Shown: one piece after another, positions 10,773-22,700 of the stretch
How positions within the stretch are numbered: position 1 is the stretch's first letter
Layout: each line of letters starts with the position of its first letter
NCBI GenBank assembly: GCA_014825775.1
Contig: MVAQ01000059.1
Coordinates: 34,487 to 98,486, forward strand
Length of the DNA stretch: 64,000 nucleotides
Reading direction: 5' to 3'
DNA from: Krasilnikovozyma curviuscula
Taxonomy: Eukaryota > Basidiomycota > Tremellomycetes > Cystofilobasidiales > Mrakiaceae
Position numbers and translations under genes: made by a program
Notes under the pieces: generated by a model
Database searches by the model: none
The model's input: only the letters and a program-made list of their open reading frames with translations
What the model was told of the DNA's origin: nothing

Positions 10773-12632
10773 TTAATGAAATGCTTCGCTACCTCTTCTT
10801 TATCAATCGTTTACTCTCTCTCGTGTTTCAAAAGTATTGCTCAGATCTGCATGTACTCATGACCTCACACACCACACAAATAGAAAAATACTTCTTATCA
10901 GTTAATGGAAGAGAAATTCAAGAGTAAGTCATGCACAAGCTGTGCTGTGTTTATGCTGTGTTTAGATGCATAGACCACGGCAAATCACAGGAAAGGCATT
11001 GGGAGAAATGTTTAGACTTTAGACTGAAGGAAAATGAGAACTTCTGGATGATCGGTTCAAAGAGTAAGATTTCTTATATCCCCCGTGAGTGCTGCCAGGT
11101 CGAGAATGTGCAGTGACTTGCTTGGATCACCACTCCAAGAGTTATCAGCAACAGCGGTGGTGGTTGAGATCATGCAGTAATTTGAAAATGACCCTCGCCC
11201 ATGAAAAGGTTTTACTTCCGTAACTTTAGGCAGCACGTGAAATTCTTGAACTGTTAGTGATAAACAAATGCTGAGACACTCTTCCGGAATATGGTCTTTA
11301 TCGATAGGAGGGAAAGAGTTGTCTTGCAAAGCGATGTTTGGAAATGGGAGCCAAATGAAGCTGTACCAGTTCATCATCCGTGGACCACGGGTCTACTGCT
11401 CTCTACTTGATATCCCTTGACATTCCTCATCATCACCATCATTCACTTCACTCCATAGATCCACCCACCCTAGACTCAGTTTCTCCCTGTCCTGAGAGAA
11501 GGTACAAAGTTCTTCGAGCAACAAACGGGTTCGGAAGCCTTGTATCTTCTCAGGAGAAGAAGTTTCTGAGGAAGAAGGGGACGGTGAACACAAAAGGGAG
11601 ACCTGCTGATGACCTGACGAGACTGGTGCCCAAGATACAGCGCTTCGTGGCCATCACAAGAGCGTTACTATCTTTATAAGCTAAGCCGCCCCCAACAAAT
11701 CATTCCCGCCAGCCAAAATTCAATGTAGAGTAAGAGACCGCTGAGCTGTAGATATCAATCGGTGAACAACGAGGATGGGATTGTCTAGGATGCGACGTTG
11801 AGGTTCTTGAAGGTGGAGTGATCGAGGCTTTCGCATCAGCACCAGGGCAGCGAAGAAAGGTATGTGGTAAATGAGCAAGCAACTGAAATATATTTCGGGA
11901 AACTGGGGTTTAAAAATGCACCCAAATGCACAAACAGAGGATCCCGATGGAAATAATACCTTCCCGCCAGGTGAAAGATCTAAGTCCGGTTCAGATCACG
12001 AACATCCAGTTTCCAGATATCTCAAGGAATGAGCTTTCCCAAATATTGTTGGTAAATTGAAAACCGTAAAGTTAGTACGATCAAGCTTCTTCAAGTGATT
12101 TCCGCACTCCTGCGCACAGGGCAAAGGAAGCGGTAGGAGATATAAGGCACCAGCAGTACACCCGTTCTTGTCTGTTTCGTACAACTCGACTCGACCTAGA
12201 AAATAAATATTGTTTTCTCTTTCTTAAATATTGCTGAATATCTCTGGTAAAATCAAAACTCAAATACAGGGGGCGTCATGGCCGGTACGAAACGTGAGCG
12301 GACGTCGAAGTTACCTGCCAGAAATCCGTAAACCAACATCTGCTCTAAAATCCGATAGACGAGTACTGCAACCCTCTTCTTCTTGCAGCTGTGTGTATTT
12401 CATTTTGATAGTATCGGCTTTAAGAGGCTGTGATTGTCACTGATCGATTTGCTGACAAAATATATTCTCTTGCCTGCAGTAGACCTGTTCTCCCTCCGAA
12501 GACTAGGTGAGGCTCTCAGCCAGACTGCTCAAGGCCACTCATAACTGCTATTTTTGACCTTGGAGTAGCTGTTCTCACACACCTTTCTCACTTTCTGCGA
12601 AATCACAGCTCGAGACGCAGAAATAGCAGCAT
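10773..12632. other. Gene-poor interval between tRNA-Ser and ERV1
   Basis: Nearly 1.9 kb without a gene I can support. Plus-strand 11380-11679 (99 codons, His-rich then Lys-rich) and minus-strand 11057-11377 (106 codons) are open, but neither shows a recognisable domain nor convincing flanking splice sites. The last few hundred bases before 12633 are probably the ERV1 promoter and leader. Confidence 0.4.
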
Positions 12633-13822
12633 ATGACATCGTACCAAAAACGTAATCCACGGGTCTTCCACGCTCCCGTCCAGAAGTTTGCAGCGAGCAG
12701 GTATCTACCCGTTGGGGTTTTCTTCATTCTTGTCGGAAACGCAGCCTGGTTTGGTCTAAGAGGCACAGATCCAAAACGTAGTCAGGAACGAATTAAAGCA
12801 ACCACTCAGGCACAGACGAAGCAGCAGCAGCTGGCCAGAGAAGGAAGTGTGGTGATTGATGGCCCTAAAGATGGCGAGCAGCCTGTGAAGGTTGCTGGCA
12901 TCAGGTTGGATAGCGAGGAGAGTATGTTCGCTGGTGGAATGAGGAAGAATGAGCAGGGAGAGTTTGTAGACGAAAATGGGAAACCTTGCAAGGTGAGAAC
13001 AAATAACCTCTCTTCTTCTCTTCTTATCATTCAGCTCTTAGTGCTAAACTTCCTCTGTGTAGGCGTGCACGTCCTTCTCCACTTGGAACCCAAGCGGCTC
13101 ATCGGCAACCTTCAAAGCCAAGAATCCAGCTTCGTCTTCATCCTCATCATCGTCGTCGTCATCTACTACTAAAACTATAAGCCCACCATCCTCAAATTCA
13201 GGAGCCCTCGCAGCCTCAGTCCTCTCCGCCGCAAATGGTGTGAGCCCTTTTTCTGAGCATGAAGACTGTCCACCAGATGTGGGTGAGTAATTGATCCAGT
13301 ACCTTTTTTCGACCATCGTTAATTGATGTTTCTCTTTCTTGCGCCCATCCTTCCTATTTACAGAAATCATAGGTCGTGCGACGTGGACCTTCCTGCACAC
13401 AACGGCAGCGTATCTTCCATCTGAGACGCTCAATCCTATCCAGCAAAAGCATATGACGAACGTGGTCAACTCTATTGCTGGAACGTATCCTTGTCCTCAT
13501 TGCAGGAGCGACTTCGCTGAAAAGGTGAGAGCTGCTGCTTTCATTTCACTTCTCGCTGAAGCCTTGATACCAGCACCTCCCCTGATCACTGCCTGACTAC
13601 CTATACTCTAAATTTTTCTTCTTGGTCCTTATCGTAAATCTACATGACCAGATTAAGTCATCCCCTCTCACTCCCGAAATCCTAAAATCCCGCTCGCAAC
13701 TCTCCATCTGGTTATGTGAGCGACACAACGAGGTCAACTTGAAACTCGGCAAGGATGAATTTGACTGCAAAGGGTGCAATTCAAGGTGGAGAGATGGCCC
13801 GGGGGATGGGAGGTGTGATTGA
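12633..13822 (+). CDS. ERV1: FAD-linked sulfhydryl oxidase Erv1/ALR with N-terminal membrane segment
   Basis: Erv1 re-oxidises Mia40 in the mitochondrial intermembrane space disulfide relay, passing electrons through FAD to cytochrome c. Four exons: 12633-12992, 13063 to about 13284, about 13364 to 13524, and about 13654 to 13822. The C-terminal Erv domain shows GRATWTFLHTTAAYLP (FAD/helix 1), the active-site CxxC in TYPCPHCRSDF, LCERHNEVN (FAD-contacting His/Asn), and the structural Cys pair in FDCKGCNSRW...GDGRCD at the extreme C-terminus. Upstream is the shuttle-type Cys pair CKAC, formed exactly across the exon 1-2 junction. Unusually, residues about 24-43 (YLPVGVFFILVGNAAWFGL) are a predicted transmembrane helix after a basic start, and a poly-Ser linker separates the shuttle from the core. 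The protein is about 300 residues, versus about 190 for yeast Erv1. An ER Erv2-like assignment is less likely because of the CxxC shuttle plus DGRCD end. Confidence 0.88.
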
Positions 13823-15044
13823 ATCAATTTTTCCATGAGAATGACGATTACAAACACGTACTCAGAAGGTTTTCGCTCGAACATCGCAAGGTATACCTTT
13901 ATCTCATTTATATTCCTTTTGGGTACTCGCTTGATTTAGAAGGTGGGTCTTTTTTTAACATATTGAGGTCAACGAGCAAGTGGCAAAAATTGGTTTTTAA
14001 ATGAAAACACCTAGGAAAGCACAACGGCGATCGTTTGAAAACTTGTAACAGAGTATTCACCTAAACCGTGGTAAGAAGGTAGTGAACATCTTCATTGTTA
14101 GCCATCTTCTGGAACAGATTGGACCTTGTTCGGGTGGTGATCAGCGTTGCAGATCGAACATCGCGGGTGGGAAAACTATGTAGTTGTGAGACCACCAGTG
14201 CGGAGATGGTTATACCAACAATTATAGCTCGGACCTAGCACGAATGATCCTCCGCTGTAAGCCTAGTCAGGTAGTTAGTAAGCCAGAACTCGGATTTTTT
14301 AGGGGTGATTTCGTTCGCAGCTGTGCGTCTGCGCCTTTAAGTTTTCATCCTTTTCTCGCCCATCGCAAGCAAGCTTTGCTGCCCCCCAAAGAGAAAGCTG
14401 TATTTATCCCCGGCAAGTAGTTTATGACAAATATTGGGGCAGAATCAGACCGATATTACTGGCCTCGCGCCTGCGCCTCTCCCGCGTGCGAATAGCAAAG
14501 TCCTTCTTATCCACGACAAGCTCGCTGCACCAAACTTTTTTAGATTTCTAACGACGATACCTCAACCTCACTAGGTCCTGGAAGTCTTTCATTAGGAGTG
14601 TCGGTCTGTGAGACTGGGCTCGAAGACGTGTTGAAGAGTCCCGTCGGGTGAGGACTCAAATTTCTTGGTACAGGTCAGTCGGCGTCGTATTTTCTGCTTT
14701 GAAAAACATCATCGAAAGTCTATAAGTGATAGCACAGGGTAGGCATAATATACAAGCACCTTGCTAAGCCATTATGAGGCGATGGATGGCCCTGGGGGAC
14801 GGCTGTTACATTTTTCGAGGATGGCGCGTGCCAGCAGGATTTGTTGTGACGACGAGATGAAGGTAGAATCAGGCTGCTTAACCTCACCTTTCCACATGTC
14901 GGGATGTGTATGGCTCTGGTTCTTTATATGGGTATCCATCGGCAGCTGATTTGACAAGCTTGGCCTGTAATTGATCCGAACGCTAACGTATTTTGGTTTC
15001 TCTTTCCCTGCTTTTCAAACAAGGGGTTCAGCAAACCAAATAGC
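13823..15044. other. Intergenic region between ERV1 and the ING gene
   Basis: About 1.2 kb with no supported gene. Only short frames are present. The 3' part should hold the promoter of the ING-family gene. No repeats or RNA genes are recognised. Confidence 0.4.
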
Positions 15045-16947
15045 ATGGAATTGCCCCCTCCTCCACACATGGAAGAAGAATATGATACTGTGGAAGATGA
15101 GGACCTCATCATGCTGGAGCAGTACGCCGACAGCATGGACTCGTTCCCGTTGGAGCTCACTCGAGGGTTAGGTGATCTCAGGGAGTTGGATTCCGTTCTG
15201 AGTTGTAAATTTTCGTTCTTTGACCTATTATTTGAAGCCCGGCTGTCCTCTGATCTTCTTGTTCTTGCGACAGCATCTCTCATCCACCTCACCAATCGGA
15301 TTCGATCATTGACAACTGCAGTTCTTGACAAATCGGTTTCGCCTGAAGAGAGGTTGATGCTGCTTCAAAGTGTCGCTCAGGACGCCGCTCAATTCAAGAA
15401 AGGAGGACAGGAAAAGGTGTCTGCAGTGAAGGACATCTGCAAAAACGTAGGTGTATTGGCGCCGCCAAAAATTCCGCTGTTTACCGTTGGGATCGCCCTA
15501 AACTGACAGGCGATCCCCGTTGTTTAGACTGCATCACAACAGCAACATATGGGCGATTTGCTTAGGTCTGCTACTAACCTCTTCATCCCAGTCACACCAC
15601 CACCTCCCAAACCCAAGCAGCTACCCAAGACGAAAGAGCTCCAAGAAGCGACCAAACCAACAAGGATCATGGCCCGCCAGACGACAAGCAGACAGCAACA
15701 ACAACCAGCTCAGATTGCACCTAGAGAAGCCAGTCACCAACCTCTCCCCGAACCTGAGAAACGTGAAATTCGTGCGACCCGCTCTGTTGCTGCCAGCACC
15801 TCCACAGAGCCTCAGCATAACCATGCAGCAGCAGCAGGTCCATCATCATCAACCAGACCGTCGAGGTTCACAAAAGAAGTCCCTGCGATTGCTCCACCCC
15901 CTCCAGCATCAAAACCGACGTCCCGAAAAAGGAGACAGAGGACTGACTCCGATGACGACGACATCTTTCTCGTTGCACCTTCGCCGAGCAAACAAGCAGC
16001 TGCTACTGCTGCACCGCCGACGGCAACACGAACATCCACACGAGTCCGACGCACATCAACCACTCAGCAGCCCAACATGGTCCCTCTTGGATCCTCAACG
16101 GAGTCTGAACCCTCCTCCCGCGAATCATCGGTGTTCTCAGACCCAGCACCTCTCATTGACCCACATCCAACAGTTTTAACGCCTTTAAAACCGGCCCCTT
16201 CGCACCAGTCCTTTATCGACATCGTCTTCGATGGTGCAGGAGCGGTGATAGCTGGGAACAGCGCGCCGGATGTTGCAGTGGATCAACACGGCGGTAAAGA
16301 TGAGGACGTGGATATGGATGAGATTGAAACCTCCATGGAAAAGAGCTATTGTATTTGTGGGACTGGTGAAGATGGGCGAATGATTGCCTGTGATGATGAT
16401 CAATGTCGTGTTGAATGGGTAACAACAAGAGCCCTTCATTCTTTCCTTTTTACATATTTCCCTTTCAACTGACAAATACTTTCTATCTTCTGTAATGTAG
16501 TACCACCTTGAATGCCTCGATCTCCCAGCTCCACCACCAAAAGGCAAGTGGATCTGTGACGACTGTCTTCAACGCCGCGCCTATTCGTATCATGAACAAG
16601 GCACACCCGACCTGCCTCTGCCACACGACTTCTCCGAGTGGACTGACACTGAACGCGAGCGGTATTACCTCGAAAAACGGCATCGACCAGGATATAGCGC
16701 CCACCGCGCCCTCGAGGACTACCAGCGGGCGGAGAGGGAGTTCTACGAATCAGACGAAGTCGGTGAGAGGGCTGCTAGGAGGAGAATCAAGATGGAGGAT
16801 GTTCTCAATAGCAACACCAACAGTGATGCTGGTTCTAGTAGGGCACCAGGAACGACTGTCTATGGTACGGCTGAAATGTCGAGTGACTTGTCGCAGAGGA
16901 GAGGGAGCTCCGGTGGGATCAAAGTTTGGGAAGAACCACCAAGATGA
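15045..16947 (+). CDS. ING-family PHD-finger chromatin protein
   Basis: ING proteins recruit histone acetyltransferase or deacetylase complexes to H3K4-methylated nucleosomes. The N-terminal ING helix motif is clear: an acidic start, then LEQYADSMDSFPLELTRGLG and DLRELDSVLS. An intron at about 15205-15270 (donor splitting the second Ser codon) leads into SSLIHLTNRIRSLTTAVLDK, then SVSPEERLMLLQSVAQDA. A long Pro/Gln/Ser-rich linker follows with basic patches (SRKRRQR) that could be nuclear signals. The C-terminal PHD finger, YCICGTGEDGRMIACDDDQCRVEW joined across an intron to YHLECLDLPAPPPKGKWICDDC, has the Cys4-His-Cys3 ligands in order. The final exon is Arg/Glu-rich and ends at TGA 16945-16947. 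Yeast relatives are Yng1, Yng2 and Pho23; which one this matches cannot be told from sequence reading alone. Confidence 0.87.
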
Positions 16948-17281
16948 CGCAAGACGATATGATGAAGGGGGGAAAGTATGAGCCAGAAGGTGGTGGTGCT
17001 GTTGTTGTATTGAAGCTCTCTTTCTCAAGTTGCGATCTACTGCTGGGCTGTAAGAGGAAGGCGCAACATATGCTTTGTTGTCTTAGTCAAACTCCCAATG
17101 AGGCTGTTGTCTCTGATTCCAACCGTATTGCAATGTTCATGTATATCCTCTCGACGACTGAAGAAATGAGCCATTTGTGGCGACCAGGTCACCTACCGAG
17201 TTCGCGCCGCTTGCATTCTGTTTGCCCAGCAACCAAGATCGACTTCTTCTTGCCAGCCCTTCGTTTCATCTCACCGCCCTG
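16948..17281. other. Short intergenic region before the Rab-like gene
   Basis: About 330 bases between two plus-strand genes; the ING 3' UTR and the GTPase promoter must share it. Open frames across it (for example from 16926 and 17177) lack domain content. Confidence 0.35.
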
Positions 17282-19056
17282 ATGGGCTCTTATAAGCCGT
17301 ACGAGGTAGAGCAGCCTCTAAAGAGGTCCAGCTTAAAGATCTGTATCGTTGGAGACTCGTCGGGTGAGGAATTATCAGCCCATTCCATTTCGAATTGCAC
17401 TGGCCATTCGCGATCACTAATTCCGTTTCTTTCACAAGTTGGGAAGACTAGTATCCGAGACCAAGTGAGCCGCTCCTTCTATACCGTTTATAAATTGTTT
17501 GTCGCACTGGACTGACCTTGTCTGCTTGTGCCTTCAGTATCTCACGCGGCGGTTCTCACCTTCATACCGAGCGACGATTGGAGCTGACTTTATTTCTAAG
17601 ATGGTACCCGTGGGCAAAGGAAGAGAAGCCTCATTACAGATATGGGACACTGCAGGGGTGAGTCCCCTCGAAGGGTGTCGCTGTTGATTCGCCTGGTTGA
17701 GGGAACGTGGGCCTCATTCTTACCTCTTCCTTTCGCTTCGATTTACAACAACAGCAAGAGAGGTTCTCTTCTCTCTCCTCGGCATTCTTCAGGGGCTCAG
17801 ATGCAGTGCTGTTCGTGTACGACGTGACATCTCCAGCATCTCTGCAGGGTCTCAAGAAGTGGTTCAACGTCTTTTGCGACAAATGTCCGGTAGAGACCAA
17901 CTCCCAGAAGAGGGTATTTCCGTTCATGGTATTTGGGAACAAAACGGATCTGCTGGCTTCAAGCCATCCAGATGCATTTGTCAGTGAGGAGGAGGTGAAG
18001 AAGCTGTTTGAAGACGAACTGCTACCTCAGCCCAAGAAACCAAAACTGCCGCCCCCGTTGACGAGCAACAACAACAACATCTCCAACTCTACATCAACTG
18101 GCTCAATAATAGGAAGATTTAGGACAAATTCCAGAGCTAGAGCACCAGCAACAACTCAGCAATCGCAGGCGACACGATCGATTGACATTCTCCCTTCACC
18201 CTCCAAACTGAACTCAACGCCCAACTCCTCTTACTTCGGAAAAGCAACAACAACATCTAACAAGGAATCATCCAACAATTTGAAACACTCATCAACGTAT
18301 ACTTCTGTCTACCTGACACCCTCCTCGTCCTTGTATGATCTCCAGTCGTACGCCGCAGCCAACGAACCACCGAAGTACCCACTCTACTCCACGTCTGGCA
18401 GCTCCTACGGTGGAGGATCTCTATCAGGTCCTTTGGGCAAAGGGAATTCTATTCAAACACATTCGTCCAACAAACAAGAAACCCTCTCCACTGTTGCATT
18501 CCCCTCGTCCTCCTCCGTGTCCGGCGCGACCGCGACGGCAGGCTCGTCGACGCGCAACTTCCACAAACGAGAACGTTCCACATCGAGACTATCGACGAGA
18601 AGTACTTCTCGTGCCCGCCATCGTTCCAACGCTAGTTTCGGTGGGCAGAAGGATGGCGCTGGGGGGAGAGGGATAATGGGGCCTTCGCATCGGGAGGAAG
18701 AGGAGGAGGATGAAGAGGAAGATGGGGATAGCTATTGGGACGAGGAAGAAGATCCTGATGAAGGGCCGAGGTTCTTTAGAGGGAGTGCGAAAACAGGTGA
18801 AGGTCTGGATGGAGTGTTTGAGTATGTTGCAAGGGTGAGTTGTGCAACGGCGGCCATCTTCTTCCCCTTTATCCCTTCCACTGAATATATCTCTTTCTGA
18901 TCAATGCAGCGAGTGATACACCGACTAGACTGGGAGGAAAACCATTTCGACAGGCACTCGAACTCAGATGGGTTCTCACTATCGAGTCGAACGAATGTAA
19001 TGCTTGAAGTTGACGGTGATGGTCATCAAAAAGGGATGAGAGGGAAGTGTTGCTAG
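17282..19056 (+). CDS. Rab-family small GTPase (Rab7-like) with a large insertion before the G5 motif
   Basis: Five exons give 484 residues: 17282-17363, 17439-17464, 17538-17657, 17755-18834, 18910-19056. All junctions are in frame and were checked by codon counting. Motifs: G1 GDSSVGKT (split by intron 1), switch I with YRATIGADF (G2 Thr), G3 WDTAGQERFSSL (Rab signature), FVYDVT, G4 NKTD at residues 138-141, G5 SAKT at about 420-423, and the C-terminus GKCC ending in the double Cys used for geranylgeranylation. Switch I and the DTAGQERFSSL block resemble Rab7/Ypt7, which acts in vacuole and late endosome fusion. Between G4 and G5 lie about 279 residues instead of about 30. The extra is Ser/Asn/Thr-rich, then an acidic EEEEEDEEED stretch, all inside one exon with no stop. 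All nucleotide-binding motifs are intact, so the protein should still bind GTP. Confidence 0.85.
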
Positions 19057-19780
19057 TGTAGAAGTTTTCGAAAGGTGTCTGGTTTTTAGGGAAGAGTTCA
19101 TCTTGCTTTGATCTCTAAGGTCGCAATCGGCAATTGGATCTTGTTTTCTTGACTTTTTTTTGGTTTGTAGATAGAATTTATTACGTAACTCTAATTCTCA
19201 TATTTTTAGATTGTAACTCCGTTTTGGTTTCTGTCGTCTACCTGCAAAGAAAAAACTTAATCGCTGCCCTAACGACTCGCACTTTAACATGTAGAACGAT
19301 CGATACTCCACCTTCAGACTCATCTACTCAGTGAAGTTAGCCCAATCCATGCAATCTACCTTTCTGTCCTTCAAGGATGGATTTAAACATCAAACTAGAG
19401 ATAGAAATATGAGCACTATTCATTCGCCAGCATCAACGTACAAGTACAGGTATGCTTGCTACCCTTCCACAAACACGGCGTACAGGCGCGTCCTAGTTCA
19501 TTTGAACATCAGCTGCGACCTGCTACGAGTTATTCTTGTCTCGCATTATGATTTAACTAATATTGAAGGTCTTCAGCTGTATCGATATGGTCCTAAAACT
19601 GTACTCAGCGAGACGTGATGGTGGGACAACATTCTTACTTTCTCGATTGACAACACAGCAGGTGATGTATACAACGATAAGGCTCATTTGTGAATGAGAG
19701 CGCTATCATATCATGAAGTAGGCGTATATTGTAGGTGAAAGTAAACAACGACATATTCGTTATCCTCGACAATGTGTCTT
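19057..19780. other. Convergent intergenic region
   Basis: The GTPase gene ends to the left and the Zn2Cys6 gene ends to the right, so this 0.7 kb should hold two 3' UTRs and terminators. T-rich stretches are present on the plus strand near 19140-19215. No gene is supported. Confidence 0.4.
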
Positions 19781-22700
19781 CTACTCGGTAGGAAGCTGGA
19801 AGAGTTCTTGCCAGAACTTGGATAATTCCGCTGGGTCATCTAAGAATGCGAAACAATGAACAGGATATCAGCCAATCTGGAGAAAGCACAGAGAAAAACC
19901 TCAACTCACCGCTTGGGTTGAATGGCATCTGATTCGTCATCATAGGGGGCATAGGAGCCGATACAAATCCAGGATTGGAATCCATCATCTGCGTGTCATA
20001 TTGGTATGCATTTTCGTAAGCTAACGTCGTGTCCATTGGTGTTGGGATGGGTGGGGGTAAGTGAGAGGAGCTCAGATTGTTGAGATTGTAATGGGTCGGT
20101 GTAGCCGGTTGGATGAACGCTGGGAAAGCCGACACGTTGGCTCTTGATTGCGATGTGACCTCTTCTGGATGAGCCCGTTTCGCTTTGTTGTAGATCGATG
20201 TTTGTTGTTTAGATAATTGCTGCGATGACGGTGATGCTCGAGGAGGAGGAGCACCAGTCTCCTGGTGCTGGCGTTGAGCAAGACTTTCGTCGAAAGAAGT
20301 AAATTCAGAAACGCATTGAAAAAAGTAAAGAAAATGAAAACAACTAACATTGTGAGATTCTCGAGATCAATCAGTCCATTCCTGAGGCGCTCGTGGGTGT
20401 TAGTGATTCGCACTGGCTGACTGTTCGAAAAGACTTCAACCAAGTGTCGAAGGTCAGACTGTAAGAAAGGAAGCGTTAAAGATGATCATACAAACTGTAA
20501 AAAGAAGAGGCAAACTTACTCTTGCAGTTTCAGCACTGGGAGAATCAGGTTCTCTTAGAGCGATGAACGCAACGACAGCACCAGCCGAGAACGCTCTCAT
20601 CCAAATCATAAAATACTTCAAAGCACACATGTCCCTAATCTCAGGATGATGTAGCGACGAGAAGGCCTTTAAAACGAAGTGGGCTGCGTTGAGCGAACGC
20701 TTGGAGGATTCTGGATACTGCTTCGGGTCTACCATGAGATAAGGTCGATGCAGAGCTAATCTCATCATTTGACTATGAGCGTAAACAGCGTAAACAGCGA
20801 AAACGGGGTGATATCAGTTAACGCTCTTTCAATGCGATTCTGGAAAAACTGAACTTACGCTTTGATACACATTGCAAAAGATAGCATCAAAGTGAGCCGA
20901 TCCGTGGTCTTGATCAGAACCGACAGATCTGCTGAAGGGTCAAATCTCATTTTCTTCGGCAGAGCTAATTTATTGGAAAGAGAAACGACAACAGTCAGAA
21001 ATCAACTATGCAAGACGTCAAGAAATAGAAGAAGAAGAAAAGAGGTCTCACAAGAGTACCAAGCCACATAATCGTCGTCCAGCTTCAACAAACTAGGGTA
21101 CGTGCCAGAGAAGTCTAGCGATGACGGCGCCTTGAGCGTGAAATATCCAAGGTTAGCATTTCGGGTGTACTGTCGGTTCGACTGGCTTTGATATATCCGA
21201 TGGAGTACCGCTTCGGCTGGGACAGTCAGCGCCCAATTGACGGCGTGGTAAGTCTACAGAGACGAGAAAGCTCAGTAACAACAATTATGACTAAAATGAC
21301 AAAAATTGTTTGACGTACCATTTCAGTAATCTCATCGCTTCGGACATAGGGAGGTAGTGGCAGGCCGGCGTCAGCTAGTTCCTTCAGCTTGATTTCGCTG
21401 ATGTCTCTCGGTAACTGGGTATCGTAGAAAGTCACTCCACTCGGACGGCCATATGTTGTTGCGACAATAGAGTCGAGGGAGGAAATCGACCACCACATTC
21501 TCCTTCGTACCTAGCAAAGAGATTAAAGTCAGGCGATGGAAGACGACGAGAAGGGGAAGATTAGGTTAGAATAATAAAATGCACCTCTTGTTCAAGAACA
21601 TCCATTTTGGGGTCGAGTTTCGAAGGATCTATATGTAGGCCAATAGCTTGAGAATGTCGGATCATGACCCCAACGTGAGACCACAGTTCAGAGATACGTT
21701 CGTTGATCATCAACCAGAGACCGATGAGGAACACTAGCGCATCGTTCTTGATTAGTCCAATGGGAAGCAGAGGATAAAACTCAAATGACGAGTACTCACT
21801 GCTACAGATGGTATCCGTGTTGGGATTGGCAGTGAACCCAGAGAGTCGCAAAGCGTTGTAAGCTGCGCTGAGGAAAAGGTCTGACCGCTGGCGGTCGCGA
21901 GTCGGGTCGGTACTCTCTGCAGGAGAGGAGGCCGAGGTGTAGGTCGAGCGGAGGAGGATAGAGAGCGATGTGATGGCGAGGATCTAGAACGTAAAGGAAG
22001 CGCAGGGTGGTCAACAAAGGGAATGTAAACTTATTAATAATGTTGACTGTGAGCTTACCTTGGAAAGAACAGGCAGACTAGTTTCCATCTTCCCAGAATA
22101 GCTCTCTTCATAAAACGCCCTGTACTCCTTGGCCATCGTTGGGAGATGCCAAGCGTTGAACACATTCGCAACGTCTCTTGTAAAACTATCCCAAATTTCC
22201 TCACTCTGATACACGGTCGGAAGCCATACCATCACCTCTTGCTTGAAAGTTTCAATCTCTGAGGACCAGATTGTTGGGAATGGGTAAGCTTGAGAGTTGG
22301 AAGGGAGGACGCCGGAGAGGACTTGATTCTGCACAGACTTGAGGGCTTCTTGCGCGCTCGTCGGCGAGTTTGAGTCTTGTCGGATGTGTTCTGGTGCAAG
22401 GTCGACGAGCTTCACATATGCCAACGCACAAAAAATAACCGTCAGAACCGATGATACTCTGCGCCGCCAGGTAACAGAAGATAAACGAGGAGGCTGGTAA
22501 AAAGACGAGACGCACCTTTCTCAACAATCCGTTTCCTGCACTCCCACCGAGGAATAACCTCGAGTTCTTGATATCGCCCATCATGATTTCTTCGCTCCTG
22601 ATAATATCGAGCGCGTTGTCCTCGCCCCCACTGCCGCTGGCGAAGCCCGCGAGCTCCCCATCGTCGTCATGCTCGACCTTAACCTTTCTCTGCCTCTTCG

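Noticed and set aside
15520..16179. 219-codon plus-strand frame overlapping the ING gene
   Set aside because: A shifted frame of the low-complexity linker; no PHD or ING residues, and the other frame is continuous with both domains.
18335..18676. 113-codon frame within the Rab-like insertion
   Set aside because: Off-frame reading of the Ser-rich insertion exon; Pro/Arg-rich with no domain.
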